The position numbers and the translations under genes were made by a program. The notes below the pieces were generated by a model that searched no databases, was not told the DNA's origin, and saw only the letters and a program-made list of their open reading frames with translations. Shown here piece after piece: positions 9,689 through 23,056 of a stretch of 64,000 bases of DNA. The DNA comes from Virgibacillus dokdonensis (GTDB taxonomy: Bacteria; Bacillota; Bacilli; Bacillales; Amphibacillaceae). The stretch covers positions 4,135,371 through 4,199,370 of the forward strand of contig NZ_LT745763.1 in the NCBI RefSeq assembly GCF_900166595.1. The letters are read 5' to 3'. The number at the start of each line of letters is the position of its first letter. The first letter of the stretch is position 1.

Positions 9689-9864
9689 CAACGATCACCT
9701 TCACTTAGGCTATAGTTTATATAAGTGCCTGTTTATTGAAAAGAATTACTCACTTTTATATCCTGTGTCACCTTATTATCTATATAGAAATATGCCGCAC
9801 TGTACTTCACGACTTATTATAACTTTTCATTACTAGAAATGCACTTCATACAATTCTAAGGCTA

Positions 9865-11830
<1,966 letters not shown>

Positions 11831-11831
<1 letters not shown>

Positions 11832-12271
11832 TAAATCACCTCTGTTTGACCGCCCGCTGCCTCGATTGCTTCTTTAGCGGAAGCAGAGAACTTGTGAGCT
11901 TTTACTGTTAGTTTTTTCTCGATCGAGCCGTTGCCAAGTACTTTAATACCTGCTTTCAACTTGCTAACTACGCCTTCTTCCAGTAATAGCTCAGGTGTTA
12001 TTTCTGTGCCTTCTTCAAACCGATTTAACGTTTCTACATTTACAATAGCAAACTCTTTACGATGAATGTTTGTAAACCCACGTTTTGGCAAGCGTTGGAA
12101 TAGTGGTAACTGACCACCTTCAAACCCTGGACGAGTACCGCCACCAGAGCGCGCTTTTTGACCTTTATGTCCACGTCCTGATGTTTTCCCGTTGCCAGAT
12201 GACATTCCACGACCTACACGATTACGGTTTTTACGTGTACCTTCTGCAGCCTTCAATTCATGAAGTTTCAT
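11831..12271 (-). CDS. rplO: 50S ribosomal protein L15
   Basis: A 146-residue protein with the glycine- and arginine-rich N-terminal extension ([19 protein letters not shown]) that threads into 23S rRNA, followed by the globular domain. Standard length and position between rpmD and secY. Confidence 0.97.
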
Positions 12272-12302
12272 GCGAGCACCTCCTCTTACGCTTATTTCTT
12301 AT

Positions 12303-12485
12303 TTAAACCTCTTTAACCGTTAGTAAATGAGATACTTTATTGACCATGCCGCGAAGAGCTGGAGTATCTTCATGAACAACCGATTGACGAATTTTCTTTA
12401 ATCCCAATGCTTGAACAGTTTTTCTTTGAACTTCTGTTCCACCAATAACACTGCGCGTGAGGGTTATTTCTAGTTTTTTAGACAT
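12303..12485 (-). CDS. rpmD: 50S ribosomal protein L30
   Basis: A 60-residue protein starting [20 protein letters not shown], the typical short bacterial L30. It lies 13 bases after rpsE and before rplO in the spc operon. Confidence 0.96.
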   Translation of the reverse strand: MSKKLEITLTRSVIGGTEVQRKTVQALGLKKIRQSVVHEDTPALRGMVNKVSHLLTVKEV

Positions 12486-12498
12486 AACAGTTCCCTCC

Positions 12499-13002
12499 TT
12501 ATCCTAACAGTTCTTCTACAGACTTTCCACGTAGTTTTGCTACATCTTCTGCGCGCTTTAAGTTTGTTAAACCATTGATTGTTGCACGAATCATATTAAT
12601 CGGCGTATTAGAACCTAATGATTTTGTTAGTATATCACCAACACCAGCAAGCTCTAAAATCGCACGTACTGGACCACCAGAGATAACTCCTGTACCTTCC
12701 GTAGCTGGTTTCAACAATACATTACCTGAGCCAAATCGACCATGAATTGCATGTGGGATGGTAGTTCCAACAATAGGTACTGTAATTAAATTTTTCTTCG
12801 CATCATCTACTGCTTTTTTAATTGCTTCTGGTACTTCTTGTGCTTTTCCTGTACCAAAACCTACATGACCATTCTTGTCTCCGACAACAACTAGAGCTGC
12901 AAAGCGGAAATTACGACCACCTTTAACAACTTTTGCAACACGGTTTACCGCAACAACACGTTCTTCAAGATCTAATTTGTTCGGATCAATGTTTTTATTC
13001 AT
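12499..13002 (-). CDS. rpsE: 30S ribosomal protein S5
   Basis: A 167-residue protein with the double-stranded RNA-binding N-terminal fold ([18 protein letters not shown] near residue 25, the loop tied to spectinomycin response) and the C-terminal domain ([16 protein letters not shown]). It helps decoding accuracy with S4. Confidence 0.97.
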   Translation of the reverse strand: MNKNIDPNKLDLEERVVAVNRVAKVVKGGRNFRFAALVVVGDKNGHVGFGTGKAQEVPEAIKKAVDDAKKNLITVPIVGTTIPHAIHGRFGSGNVLLKPATEGTGVISGGPVRAILELAGVGDILTKSLGSNTPINMIRATINGLTNLKRAEDVAKLRGKSVEELLG

Positions 13003-13022
13003 GTATGTCCCTCCTTTATCGT

Positions 13023-13388
13023 TTAAAATTCAAGACCTGCTTCTCTTGCAGCCTCTGCTAAAGCTTTCACACGTCCATGATAAAGGTAGCCACCGCGGTC
13101 AAAGACAACCGATTTGTAACCTTTATCCTGAGCACGTTTAGCTATTGCTTCTCCGACTTGTCTTGCTGCTTCTACATTACCAGTTGCACCTGTTAAGTTC
13201 AACTCGTTATCTTTTGTAGAGGCACTAACCACTGTGTTTCCACTTGTATCATCAATAAGCTGTACATAGATGTGTTTATTTGAACGGTAGACGTTTAGAC
13301 GAGGACGCTGTGCTGTTCCGTGAACGGTTTTACGTACACGAGCGTGCCTTCTCTTACGCACCATATTTTTATCAGGTTTTGTAATCAC
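13023..13388 (-). CDS. rplR: 50S ribosomal protein L18
   Basis: A 121-residue protein with the basic N-terminal stretch [20 protein letters not shown] and the [20 protein letters not shown] end. L18 bridges 5S rRNA to the large subunit. It lies between rplF and rpsE. Confidence 0.97.
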   Translation of the reverse strand: MITKPDKNMVRKRRHARVRKTVHGTAQRPRLNVYRSNKHIYVQLIDDTSGNTVVSASTKDNELNLTGATGNVEAARQVGEAIAKRAQDKGYKSVVFDRGGYLYHGRVKALAEAAREAGLEF

Positions 13389-13416
13389 TTAGGTCACTCC
13401 TTTCTGCTACCTAATC

Positions 13417-13953
13417 TTACTTGGCAGTTTTACCTTCTTTACGACGTACATATTCACCTTCGTAACGGATTCCTTTACCTTTATAAGGCTCTGGTGGGCG
13501 AATTGCTCTAATTTTAGAAGCAACAGCTCCAACAAGCTCCTTATCAATACCTTTAACAATAAGTTGTGTGTTTTTTGGTACGTCAATTTCAATCCCGTCA
13601 ATTGGATCGATTTCTACAGGGTGTGAGTAACCAGCGTTGACGATTACTTTATTTCCCTGCTTCTGCGCACGGTAACCAACACCGATGATTTCAAGCGATT
13701 TTTCAAACCCTTTACTTACACCTTCAACCATATTGTTAATGAGGCTACGTGTCGTACCGTGTAATGCGCGATGATCCTTATGATCGCTTGGGCGCTCTAG
13801 CTTAATCACGTTGCCTTCCATGTTAACTTTAATATCTTGATGTAGATTTCTTGTTAATTCACCTTTAGGTCCTTTAACTGTAACGACAGTTCCATCGAAT
13901 TTCACTTCTACTCCTTCAGGAACTTCGATTGGCTTCAGTCCTATACGAGACAT
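13417..13953 (-). CDS. rplF: 50S ribosomal protein L6
   Basis: A 178-residue protein made of two repeated domains. The C-terminal half has [21 protein letters not shown], the L6 signature near the GTPase-associated region. The start at 13953 (MSRIGLKP) is chosen because GGAGG lies 8 bases before it; an ATG three codons upstream overlaps the spacer. Confidence 0.96.
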   Translation of the reverse strand: MSRIGLKPIEVPEGVEVKFDGTVVTVKGPKGELTRNLHQDIKVNMEGNVIKLERPSDHKDHRALHGTTRSLINNMVEGVSKGFEKSLEIIGVGYRAQKQGNKVIVNAGYSHPVEIDPIDGIEIDVPKNTQLIVKGIDKELVGAVASKIRAIRPPEPYKGKGIRYEGEYVRRKEGKTAK

Positions 13954-13984
13954 TTCATGCACCTCCTCTTCTTTAACTACTCTA

Positions 13985-14383
13985 TTACCACACGTATGCT
14001 AATACTTCGCCGCCAACAGCTTGAGAACGCGCTTCTTTGTCAGAAAGCACACCTTTTGAAGTTGAAACGATAGCAATTCCTAAACCGTTAAGTACACGTG
14101 GTACTTCATCAGCTTTCGCATAAACACGTAATCCTGGTTTACTTATACGTTTAATACCTGTAATTACACGCTCTTCGTTTGCTCCATATTTAAGGAAGAT
14201 GCGAAGAACACCTTGCTTGTTATCTTCTACAAGCTCATAATCTGTAACGAAACCTTCTCGTTTAAGAATATCAGCGATCTCTTTTTTCATCTTTGATGCT
14301 GGAAGCTCTAACTTTTCATGTCTTACCATATTCGCATTACGAATGCGAGTAAGCATATCTGCAATTGGATCTGTCATAACCAT
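13985..14383 (-). CDS. rpsH: 30S ribosomal protein S8
   Basis: A 132-residue protein starting [20 protein letters not shown] and ending GGEVLAYVW, both conserved. S8 binds helix 21 of 16S rRNA and is a known translational regulator of spc-type operons. The MVM start matches Bacillus. Confidence 0.97.
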   Translation of the reverse strand: MVMTDPIADMLTRIRNANMVRHEKLELPASKMKKEIADILKREGFVTDYELVEDNKQGVLRIFLKYGANEERVITGIKRISKPGLRVYAKADEVPRVLNGLGIAIVSTSKGVLSDKEARSQAVGGEVLAYVW

Positions 14384-14413
14384 TCATCATTACCTCCTTC
14401 CCAAAATCGGGTT

Positions 14414-14599
14414 TTACCAGCTTGCTTTTTTGACACCAGGAATTTGACCTTTATAGGCAAGTTCACGGAAACAAATACGGCAAAGTTTAAATTTACGGAT
14501 TACAGAATGCGGACGTCCACAGCGCTCACAGCGTGTATATTCACGTACTTGGTATTTTTGCGGACGTTTTTGCTTTGCAATCATTGATTTTTTAGCCAC
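14414..14599 (-). CDS. rpsN: 30S ribosomal protein S14, zinc-binding type Z
   Basis: A 61-residue short form of S14. Cys24, Cys27, Cys40 and Cys43 form two CxxC pairs that bind zinc. Firmicutes often keep a second, zinc-free S14 elsewhere for zinc limitation; none is in this window. It follows rplE closely. Confidence 0.96.
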   Translation of the reverse strand: MAKKSMIAKQKRPQKYQVREYTRCERCGRPHSVIRKFKLCRICFRELAYKGQIPGVKKASW

Positions 14600-14629
14600 T
14601 ATTTTCCCTCCTTGTATTCGCTCTTTTGC

Positions 14630-15169
14630 TTACTTTTGGAAAGGCATGCCTAACTGAGTAAGAAGTTCACGAGCTTCTTCATCCGTGTTAGATGTTGTTA
14701 CGATAACAATGTCCATCCCACGAATCTTACTCACTTTATCATAATTAATTTCTGGGAAAATAAGCTGTTCTTTCACTCCTAAAGTGTAGTTTCCACGACC
14801 ATCAAATGCCTTTTTAGACACACCACGGAAGTCACGTACACGTGGAAGTGATACAGCAACTAGTTTTTGTAAAAATTCGTACATACGCTCACCGCGAAGG
14901 GTTACTTTAGCACCAATCGGCATTCCTTCACGTAGGCGGAATCCAGCGATCGATTTTTTTGCACGAGTAATCATTGGCTTTTGTCCAGAAATTAACGCCA
15001 ACTCTTCGACAGCATTATCCAAAGCTTTTGAGTTCTGAACTGCATCACCAACACCCATGTTCACTACTATTTTTTCAATAGCTGGTACTTGCATTACAGA
15101 CTCATAGTTAAATTTATTCATTAAAGATGGTAGTACTTCATCTTGATATTTTTTCTTTAATTGATTCAT
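14630..15169 (-). CDS. rplE: 50S ribosomal protein L5
   Basis: A 179-residue 5S rRNA-binding protein with [20 protein letters not shown] and [16 protein letters not shown], both diagnostic. Two ATG codons stand side by side; the second (15169) has the better 8-base spacing to GGAGG and gives the usual Bacillus length. Confidence 0.96.
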   Translation of the reverse strand: MNQLKKKYQDEVLPSLMNKFNYESVMQVPAIEKIVVNMGVGDAVQNSKALDNAVEELALISGQKPMITRAKKSIAGFRLREGMPIGAKVTLRGERMYEFLQKLVAVSLPRVRDFRGVSKKAFDGRGNYTLGVKEQLIFPEINYDKVSKIRGMDIVIVTTSNTDEEARELLTQLGMPFQK

Positions 15170-15193
15170 CATGTCGCCCTCCTTTCGCTGAAC

Positions 15194-15505
15194 CTATTTA
15201 TCTAACGCTTCTCCGGATTTCTTAGCGATACGGACTTTCTTTCCATCACGTACTTCGTAACCAACACGGGTTGGCTCTCCGGTTTTACGATCTATTGGCA
15301 TCACGTTAGAAACATGAATTGGTGCCTCCTGATTAAGAATTCCACCTTGTGGATTTTCTTGGGAAGGTTTGGCATGTTTTTTAATCATGTTAATTCCTTC
15401 TACAAGCACACGCTCTTTTTTCGGGTATGCTTCTAAGATAGTGCCTTCTTTTCCGCGGTCTTTGCCGGAAATAACTTTTACTTTATCACCTTTTTTTACA
15501 TGCAT
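15194..15505 (-). CDS. rplX: 50S ribosomal protein L24
   Basis: A 103-residue KOW-fold protein beginning [21 protein letters not shown]24 is one of the two assembly-initiator proteins of the large subunit. The start at 15505 matches Bacillus and has an AGGAGGTGCG sequence upstream; in-frame codons before it are not conserved. The gap before it, 15506-15648, is longer than usual and holds an imperfect repeat. Confidence 0.96.
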   Translation of the reverse strand: MHVKKGDKVKVISGKDRGKEGTILEAYPKKERVLVEGINMIKKHAKPSQENPQGGILNQEAPIHVSNVMPIDRKTGEPTRVGYEVRDGKKVRIAKKSGEALDK

Positions 15506-15539
15506 GCTTAACGCACCTCCTAACAAGGCTAAATTTTAG

Positions 15540-15640
15540 CTTATAAAGGCTGTTCAAAATTTATAGGAAGAAGGCATCTTGAAATTCTGGTTGACTTTAA
15601 AAGCCTGTTGAAAATCAAAATTCAATCATCCTCTTTTTGA
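15540..15640. repeat. imperfect repeat in the rplN-rplX gap
   Basis: Two similar segments, AAAGGCTGTTCAAAATTTAT (about 15544) and AAAAGCCTGTTGAAAATCAA (about 15599), lie in a 143-base spacer that is otherwise without features. This may be a decayed mobile or repetitive element. Confidence 0.35.
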
Positions 15641-15648
15641 ACACACAC

Positions 15649-16017
15649 TTATAATACTTCTGGAGCAAGAGATACGATTTTCATGAATTTTGCATCACGC
15701 AATTCACGTGCAACTGGTCCAAAAATACGAGTTCCTCTTGGACTCTTATCATCACGAACAATTACCGCTGCATTTTCATCAAAACGAATATATGAACCAT
15801 CTTTACGACGTGCACCAGATTTCGAACGTACAATAACAGCTCTTACAACATCACCTTTTTTGACAACGCCGCCTGGTGTTGCTTCTTTTACCGTACAAAC
15901 AACAACGTCGCCAATATTAGCGGTTTTTCGTCCGGATCCGCCCAATACTTTAATAGTTAATAGTTCACGTGCACCAGAGTTATCTGCAACTTTTAAACGT
16001 GTTTCCTGTTGAATCAT
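15649..16017 (-). CDS. rplN: 50S ribosomal protein L14
   Basis: A 122-residue protein starting [20 protein letters not shown] and ending [13 protein letters not shown], nearly invariant in bacteria. L14 binds at the subunit interface and is the docking site of the RsfS silencing factor. Confidence 0.97.
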   Translation of the reverse strand: MIQQETRLKVADNSGARELLTIKVLGGSGRKTANIGDVVVCTVKEATPGGVVKKGDVVRAVIVRSKSGARRKDGSYIRFDENAAVIVRDDKSPRGTRIFGPVARELRDAKFMKIVSLAPEVL

Positions 16018-16059
16018 ATCGCTGTAACCTCCCTTCGGATACCTTCCGAGCGAACTTTA

Positions 16060-16323
16060 TTATATAATTACCGCTTCTTCAACAATCTCAACGAGGCGAA
16101 AATGTTTTGTAGCTGATAGCGGACGAGTTTCCATGATGCTTACGATATCGCCAACTTTTGCTTGGTTATTCTCATCATGTGCTTTGAATTTTTTTGAATA
16201 TTTAACACGCTTGCCGTATAGCTTGTGGAATTTATATGTTTCCACTAGAACAGAAATGGTTTTATCCATTTTGTCAGAGACAACACGTCCAGTGTAAACT
16301 TTACGATCATTACGTTCTGTCAT
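16060..16323 (-). CDS. rpsQ: 30S ribosomal protein S17
   Basis: An 87-residue OB-fold protein starting [20 protein letters not shown] and containing [20 protein letters not shown], the S17 signature. It is a primary 16S-binding protein. Confidence 0.97.
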   Translation of the reverse strand: MTERNDRKVYTGRVVSDKMDKTISVLVETYKFHKLYGKRVKYSKKFKAHDENNQAKVGDIVSIMETRPLSATKHFRLVEIVEEAVII

Positions 16324-16349
16324 TTTGAGGTTTACCTCCTCTCGAGATT

Positions 16350-16992
<643 letters not shown>

Positions 16993-17634
16993 TTATTTGT
17001 CAGTTTTCGTTGGAAGGACTTCTCCACGGTATACCCACACTTTGACACCTAACTTACCATACGTAGTGTCTGCTTCTGCTGTACCGTAATCGATATCAGC
17101 TCTTAATGTGTGTAGTGGTACTGTCCCTTCACTATAATGTTCCGCACGAGCGATGTCTGCGCCACCAAGACGTCCGGATACTTGTGTTTTAATTCCTTTT
17201 GCGCCAGCACGCATCGCACGTTGAATGGATTGCTTTTGTGCACGACGGAAAGAAATACGGTTTTCTAATTGACGAGCAATATTTTCAGCAACTAATGTTG
17301 CATCAAGATCTACTTTTTTAATTTCTACAATATTGATGTGAACTCGCTTGCCAGTTAAGCTATTTAAAGCTTTACGCAAAGATTCCACTTCAGAACCGCC
17401 TTTACCGATAACCATACCTGGTTTACCAGTATGAATCGTAATATTCACTCGGTTTGCTGCACGCTCAATATCAATAGATGAAACAGCAGCTATCTTCAAG
17501 CGGTTTTCCAAGTATTCTCTAATCTTAATGTCTTCATGTAATAAGTCTGCATAGTCCTTGCCGGCATACCATTTTGACTCCCAGTCTTTAATGACGCCAA
17601 CGCGAAGACCAGTTGGATTTACTTTTTGACCCAC
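16993..17634 (-). CDS. rpsC: 30S ribosomal protein S3
   Basis: A 213-residue protein with an N-terminal KH domain ([20 protein letters not shown] near residues 73-92) and the conserved C-terminal segment [20 protein letters not shown]. It lines the mRNA entry channel and has mRNA-unwinding activity with S4 and S5. It starts 4 bases after the rplV stop. Confidence 0.97.
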   Translation of the reverse strand: MGQKVNPTGLRVGVIKDWESKWYAGKDYADLLHEDIKIREYLENRLKIAAVSSIDIERAANRVNITIHTGKPGMVIGKGGSEVESLRKALNSLTGKRVHINIVEIKKVDLDATLVAENIARQLENRISFRRAQKQSIQRAMRAGAKGIKTQVSGRLGGADIARAEHYSEGTVPLHTLRADIDYGTAEADTTYGKLGVKVWVYRGEVLPTKTDK

Positions 17635-17637
17635 TGA

Positions 17638-17979
17638 CTAACCCTCCTTTTTTTCTGTTACCACTACTGTAATGTGGCTTGTGCGTTTATTAATTCTACT
17701 TGCACGACCTTGTGCACGTGGACGGAAACGTTTCAAAGTAGCGCCTTCGTTTACATATGCTTCTGAAATGACCAGGTTATCTGTATCCATTTCATAATTG
17801 TGCTCTGCATTAGCAATCGCAGAGTTTAATACTTTTTCTACGACTGGAGAAGCACCGCGTTGTGTATGGCGTAAAATCGCAATTGCTTCACCTACATTTT
17901 TTCCTCGAATAAGATCAACGACTAATCGTACTTTACGAGGAGCAATACGAACCGATTTTGCAACGGCTTTAGCTTGCAT
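17638..17979 (-). CDS. rplV: 50S ribosomal protein L22
   Basis: A 113-residue protein with [20 protein letters not shown] near the start and [18 protein letters not shown] in the beta-hairpin loop that narrows the exit tunnel, a known macrolide-contact site. No insertion or deletion is visible in that loop. Confidence 0.97.
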   Translation of the reverse strand: MQAKAVAKSVRIAPRKVRLVVDLIRGKNVGEAIAILRHTQRGASPVVEKVLNSAIANAEHNYEMDTDNLVISEAYVNEGATLKRFRPRAQGRASRINKRTSHITVVVTEKKEG

Positions 17980-17999
17980 GTTGTGTGCCTCCTCTCCTA

Positions 18000-18278
18000 T
18001 TAGCGTTTTGTTTTCTTATCATCGCCACCGTGCCCTTTAAAGGTACGTGTTGGCGCGAATTCACCTAATTTATGTCCGACCATGTCTTCTGTAACGTAGA
18101 CTGGTACATGCTTACGTCCGTCATATACCGCTATTGTATGTCCTACAAAATTAGGAAATATAGTTGAACGACGTGACCAAGTTTTAATTACTTGTTTTTT
18201 ATCACTTTCGTTTAATGCTTCGATTTTTGACATAAGATGGTCATCTGCAAAAGGTCCTTTTTTCAAACTACGACCCAT
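18000..18278 (-). CDS. rpsS: 30S ribosomal protein S19
   Basis: A 92-residue protein starting [20 protein letters not shown] and containing [20 protein letters not shown]. It pairs with S13 at the head of the small subunit. Confidence 0.97.
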   Translation of the reverse strand: MGRSLKKGPFADDHLMSKIEALNESDKKQVIKTWSRRSTIFPNFVGHTIAVYDGRKHVPVYVTEDMVGHKLGEFAPTRTFKGHGGDDKKTKR

Positions 18279-18335
18279 GGATAAACCTCCTTTCGCATTG
18301 GAGAGACGGGCTTATCTTCCCGCCACTATTTTTAA

Positions 18336-19166
18336 TTATTTTTTACGTTTACGAACGATATACTTATCAGATGGCTTGTTGCGTTGACGTGTCTTGTAAC
18401 CAAGTGTTGGCTTACCCCATGGTGACATTGGTGATTTACGACCGATTGGCGCGCGTCCTTCACCACCACCGTGTGGGTGATCATTCGGGTTCATAACAGA
18501 CCCACGAACAGTTGGGCGAATACCTAACCAACGAGAACGACCTGCTTTACCTACACGGATAAGCTCATGTTCAATATTACCAACTTGACCGACAGTTGCA
18601 CGGCAAGAAGACAGAATTAAACGAACTTCTCCTGAAGATAAACGAACTAACGTGTATTTACCATCACGACCAAGAACTTGTGCTTCTGCACCCGCTGAAC
18701 GAACAAGCTGTCCGCCACGTCCTGGCTTCAACTCAACATTATGAATAATTGTACCTACTGGGATATTTACTAATGGTAATGCATTTCCCATTTTAATATC
18801 CGCATCTTCACCAGAAATAACTTCTTGCCCCACTTTTATACCTTTTGGAGCTAATATATAACGTTTTTCACCATCAACATAATGAATTAATGCGATGTTT
18901 GCTGAACGGTTTGGATCATATTCAATAGTAGCAACGCGTCCTGGTATACCATCTTTATCACGCTTGAAATCGATGATACGGTATTGACGCTTGTGACCGC
19001 CACCTTGATGACGAACGGTTAACTTCCCTTGATGATTACGACCACCACGTTTGTGTAGTGGAGCTAAAAGGGATTTTTCAGGCGTATCTGTAGTGATTTC
19101 TGCAAAATCAGATACGGACATATTACGTCTACCGTTGGACGTTGGTCTGAATTTTTTAATCGCCAT
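18336..19166 (-). CDS. rplB: 50S ribosomal protein L2
   Basis: A 276-residue protein starting [20 protein letters not shown]. Its C-terminal half has [20 protein letters not shown], holding the conserved histidine near the peptidyl-transferase centre. It is a primary 23S-binding protein of the S10 operon. Confidence 0.97.
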   Translation of the reverse strand: MAIKKFRPTSNGRRNMSVSDFAEITTDTPEKSLLAPLHKRGGRNHQGKLTVRHQGGGHKRQYRIIDFKRDKDGIPGRVATIEYDPNRSANIALIHYVDGEKRYILAPKGIKVGQEVISGEDADIKMGNALPLVNIPVGTIIHNVELKPGRGGQLVRSAGAEAQVLGRDGKYTLVRLSSGEVRLILSSCRATVGQVGNIEHELIRVGKAGRSRWLGIRPTVRGSVMNPNDHPHGGGEGRAPIGRKSPMSPWGKPTLGYKTRQRNKPSDKYIVRKRKK

Positions 19167-19197
19167 CTTTATTTCCCTCCTTCACGAACTTTATAAT

Positions 19198-19485
19198 TTA
19201 TGCTTCAAAGAAATCTAATTCTTTACTGTCTTCAGAAAGCTGAACAACAGCTTTTTTACGATCTGAACGGTATCCACCGTAACGACCCATACGCTTGAAC
19301 TTACCTTTTACATTTAACGTGTTCACTTTGATTACTTTCACTCCAAAAACTTGTTCAACAGCGTTTTTTATCTCTGTTTTATTCGCTTGAGGAGTTACTT
19401 CAAACGTGTACTTTTTTTCTGCCATTAAATCAGCTGAATGTTCTGTAATGACAGGGCGCTTTATAATATCACGTGGATCTTTCAT
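19198..19485 (-). CDS. rplW: 50S ribosomal protein L23
   Basis: A 95-residue protein starting [20 protein letters not shown]. It forms the main docking site for trigger factor and SRP at the tunnel exit. Its ATG overlaps the rplD stop by one base. Confidence 0.97.
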   Translation of the reverse strand: MKDPRDIIKRPVITEHSADLMAEKKYTFEVTPQANKTEIKNAVEQVFGVKVIKVNTLNVKGKFKRMGRYGGYRSDRKKAVVQLSEDSKELDFFEA

Positions 19486-20108
19486 TATGCAAGCACCTCC
19501 CCTGCTTTTTCAGCTGCCTCTTTTGTTAAGATCAGCTTGTCATGGCCAAGCAAGTCTAATACATTCATTTCTTCCACTGTTAAAATAGAGACAGCCGGAA
19601 GATTATTTACGGAACGAACAACGTTCTCTTCTTTTTCAGTTACAACAATTAAAGCTTTTGCATCTACATTTAATGCTGCTAGCATTTTTACTGCTTCTTT
19701 TGTTTTTGGTTCAGCAAAAATAAGACTTTCCAAAACGACAAGATTATTTTCTTTTGTTTTTGAAGAAAGCGCAGATTTAAGTGCTAAGCGACGGACTTTC
19801 TTTGGCAATTTATAGCTATAGCTGCGTGGTGTTGGTCCAAATACAGTACCTCCGCCAACCCACTGTGGGGAACGAATAGAACCTTGACGTGCACGACCAG
19901 TTCCTTTCTGACGCCATGGTTTACGACCACCACCGCGTACTTCAGAACGGTTTTTTACCGCATGCGTACCTTGACGTAAAGACGCACGTTGCATAACTAC
20001 TGCATCATGTAATACATGCTCATTTGGTTCAATTCCAAATACAGCTTCGTTTAATTCCAATTCACCAGCTTGAGCTCCATCTTGTTTTAGTAGTGCTACT
20101 TTAGGCAT
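19485..20108 (-). CDS. rplD: 50S ribosomal protein L4
   Basis: A 207-residue protein with the extended tunnel-lining loop [20 protein letters not shown] followed by [19 protein letters not shown]. In some bacteria L4 represses its own S10 operon through the leader. No change is visible in the macrolide-contact loop. Confidence 0.97.
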   Translation of the reverse strand: MPKVALLKQDGAQAGELELNEAVFGIEPNEHVLHDAVVMQRASLRQGTHAVKNRSEVRGGGRKPWRQKGTGRARQGSIRSPQWVGGGTVFGPTPRSYSYKLPKKVRRLALKSALSSKTKENNLVVLESLIFAEPKTKEAVKMLAALNVDAKALIVVTEKEENVVRSVNNLPAVSILTVEEMNVLDLLGHDKLILTKEAAEKAGEVLA

Positions 20109-20134
20109 GACATATCCTCCCTTCGTCTGTATGA

Positions 20135-20764
20135 TTAGTTAGCCTTGACTGCACTCGTTATTTTTACGAATGATTTCTTTGCACCTGGGACATTACCTTT
20201 TACTAGTAGTAGATTACGTTCTTCATCTACTTTTACTACTTCAAGGTTTTGGATCGTTACTTGTTCTCCACCCATACGTCCTGGAAGTGGTCTTCCTTTA
20301 AATACACGCATTGGGTCAACCGCACCTAACGAACCTGGTGATCTGTGATAGTGAGAACCATGAGTTTCTGGTCCACGTTGTTGATTGTGACGCTTAATTG
20401 AACCTTGGAATCCTTTACCTTTTGTAGTTCCTGTCACATCAATTTTATCACCAGAAGCAAATACGTTTACGCTCACTTCCTGACCAACTTCATACTCGTC
20501 AAGCTTCGCGTTACGGATTTCACGAACGTAGCGCTTAGGGTTTGTGTTTGCTTTTTCAGCATGACCTTTTTCCGCTTTATTCGTACGTGATTCCTTTACG
20601 TCAGCAACACCTAGTTGGATTGCTTCATAACCATCATTTTCTAATGTTCTCTTTTGTAATACGACGTTTGGCTCAGCTTCAATTACAGTTACAGGCATTA
20701 GTTCTCCTGTTTCAGAGAATAGCTGAGTCATGCCGATTTTACGACCTAAGATTCCTTTCGTCAT
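20135..20764 (-). CDS. rplC: 50S ribosomal protein L3
   Basis: A 209-residue protein starting [20 protein letters not shown] and containing [20 protein letters not shown], the loop reaching the peptidyl-transferase centre. It is one of the two assembly-initiator proteins of the large subunit. Confidence 0.97.
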   Translation of the reverse strand: MTKGILGRKIGMTQLFSETGELMPVTVIEAEPNVVLQKRTLENDGYEAIQLGVADVKESRTNKAEKGHAEKANTNPKRYVREIRNAKLDEYEVGQEVSVNVFASGDKIDVTGTTKGKGFQGSIKRHNQQRGPETHGSHYHRSPGSLGAVDPMRVFKGRPLPGRMGGEQVTIQNLEVVKVDEERNLLLVKGNVPGAKKSFVKITSAVKAN

Positions 20765-20793
20765 CCGTTACACCTCCTATTTAAAACTTTCAT

Positions 20794-21235
<442 letters not shown>

Positions 21236-21264
21236 ATTATATAGAATGTTATTTGTTTCTGCAA
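21236..21264 (-). promoter_or_regulatory. sigma-A promoter P2 of the S10 operon
   Basis: TTGCAG (21259-21264) and a perfect TATAAT (21236-21241) with a 17-base spacer on the minus strand. Confidence 0.8.
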
Positions 21265-21297
21265 TCTTTTTTATGAATAATGATTGCACATCTACAT

Positions 21298-21326
21298 ATT
21301 ATACTTACTTTGCTACTTGATTGCAA
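21298..21326 (-). promoter_or_regulatory. sigma-A promoter P1 of the S10 operon
   Basis: TTGCAA (21321-21326) and TATAAT (21298-21303) with a 17-base spacer on the minus strand, 62 bases upstream of P2. The remainder of the gap, 21327-21600, shows no gene. Confidence 0.75.
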
Positions 21327-21614
21327 GGGGTTATACAAAAAATTTATTAATAAGTTTAGTCAAAACAGACTGCTTTTAATCGTAGTAAATAGATTTAAGA
21401 ATTATCAATAGGAATTTTTAAATGGCAAGGTGTAATAACGTATTATAGGAAGGGATCTTTTAGGTAAGGAAGGATTAAGGGGAACGGTTAAATAACAGTT
21501 ATTCCATAAAGTAATTGCTCCTATGTTTCGGTCATCTAAATAGAGATGAAGAAAAACAGAGGTTTATCTTTTATTCTTGTTGAGAGATACGCTATCATGT
21601 TGACTACCTTTCAA

Positions 21615-21698
21615 AAAGCGTTAGAAAATTTGGCTTAGCGACAAGTAGCATGCCGAAAAAAATGCCTTTGTTTTATTTTTCTATATTGTAAAAAACAC
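21615..21698 (+). repeat. dispersed intergenic repeat, copy B (degenerate)
   Basis: Diverged copy with GTTAGAAAATTTGGCTTAGC at its left and CTATATTGTAAAAAA at its right. It directly abuts the tuf terminator hairpin. Confidence 0.55.
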
Positions 21699-21726
21699 AG
21701 ATTACGTCGTCACGTAACCTGTGTTT
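21693..21726 (-). terminator. intrinsic terminator of tuf
   Basis: On the minus strand AAACACAGGTTACGT and ACGTAATCTGTGTTT pair almost completely and continue into a T-run. It lies 14 bases after the tuf stop and ends the rpsL-tuf operon. Confidence 0.9.
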
Positions 21727-21739
21727 CATAACTTGGTGT

Positions 21740-22930
21740 TTACTCAATAATTTCTGATACAACACCAGAACCAACTGTACGGCCACCTTCACGAATAGAG
21801 AAGCGAGTACCGTCTTCAATAGCAATTGGTGAAATAAGCTCAACTGTCATTTCAATGTTATCGCCAGGCATTACCATTTCTGTTCCTTCTGGAAGTTGGA
21901 TAACACCAGTTACATCCGTTGTACGGAAGTAAAACTGTGGACGATAGTTAGCAAAGAATGGAGTGTGACGTCCACCTTCTTCTTTAGATAGAACATAAAC
22001 TTCTGCTTTAAACTTTGTGTGTGGTGTAATTGAACCAGGTTTTGCTAGTACTTGACCACGGTTAATATCTTCACGTGCCACACCACGAAGTAGTGCACCA
22101 ATGTTGTCACCAGCTTCTGCATAGTCTAGAAGCTTACGGAACATTTCTACACCAGTAACTGTAGTTTTTTGAGCTGCTTCGTTTAAGCCGATGATTTCAA
22201 CTTCATCACCAACACGTACTTCTCCACGCTCAACACGACCAGTTGCAACAGTACCACGACCTGTAATAGAGAATACGTCCTCTACAGGCATCATGAATGG
22301 TTTGTCTTTATCGCGGTCTGGAGTTGGAATGTACTCGTCAACAGCTTCCATTAATTCAACGATTTTTGCTTCGTATTCTTCTACTCCTTCAATTGCTTTC
22401 AAAGCAGAGCCAGCAATTACAGGAACATCATCACCAGGGAAGTCGTACTCTGTTAATAGATCGCGAACTTCCATTTCTACTAATTCTAATAGCTCTTCAT
22501 CGTCTACCATATCTACTTTGTTTAGAAATACTACAATAGAAGGTACCCCAACGTTACGAGATAGTAGGATGTGCTCACGAGTTTGTGGCATTGGACCATC
22601 AGCTGCAGATACTACTAGGATTGCTCCGTCCATTTGTGCAGCACCAGTGATCATGTTTTTAACATAGTCAGCGTGACCTGGGCAGTCAACGTGCGCATAG
22701 TGACGAGTATCCGTTTCATATTCTACGTGAGAAGTTGCAATAGTAATTCCACGCTCTTTTTCTTCTGGTGCATTATCAATTTGATCATACGCCATTTGCG
22801 TACCTTTACCAGATTTCTTATGCATTACAATTGTAATTGCAGCAGTTAGCGTTGTTTTACCATGGTCAACGTGTCCAATTGTTCCAATGTTAACGTGACT
22901 TTTCGAGCGGTCGAACTTTTCTTTAGCCAT
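21740..22930 (-). CDS. tuf: translation elongation factor Tu
   Basis: A 396-residue GTPase that delivers aminoacyl-tRNA to the ribosome. The G1 loop GHVDHGKT is at residues 19-26, the switch region has [13 protein letters not shown] with the conserved threonine, and NKVD is near residue 137. The C-terminal barrel ends with [13 protein letters not shown]. It is the last gene of the rpsL-rpsG-fusA-tuf cluster with a strong terminator. The 126-base fusA-tuf gap may hold a weak extra promoter. Confidence 0.98.
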   Translation of the reverse strand: MAKEKFDRSKSHVNIGTIGHVDHGKTTLTAAITIVMHKKSGKGTQMAYDQIDNAPEEKERGITIATSHVEYETDTRHYAHVDCPGHADYVKNMITGAAQMDGAILVVSAADGPMPQTREHILLSRNVGVPSIVVFLNKVDMVDDEELLELVEMEVRDLLTEYDFPGDDVPVIAGSALKAIEGVEEYEAKIVELMEAVDEYIPTPDRDKDKPFMMPVEDVFSITGRGTVATGRVERGEVRVGDEVEIIGLNEAAQKTTVTGVEMFRKLLDYAEAGDNIGALLRGVAREDINRGQVLAKPGSITPHTKFKAEVYVLSKEEGGRHTPFFANYRPQFYFRTTDVTGVIQLPEGTEMVMPGDNIEMTVELISPIAIEDGTRFSIREGGRTVGSGVVSEIIE

Positions 22931-23056
22931 TTATAGTTCCTCCTTTAAATAAATGAAAAAGTTTATTTTAGAATGTATAAGTAGCAAGAAACAATGGATG
23001 AACATCACTTCTTAGCCTTTAATACAAGTTATACTTTAGATTTATGAAAAAATCAA

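Noticed and set aside
22191..22667. A 158-codon open frame on the plus strand opposite tuf
   Set aside because: Serine/threonine-rich antisense shadow of a highly biased gene, with no start signal.
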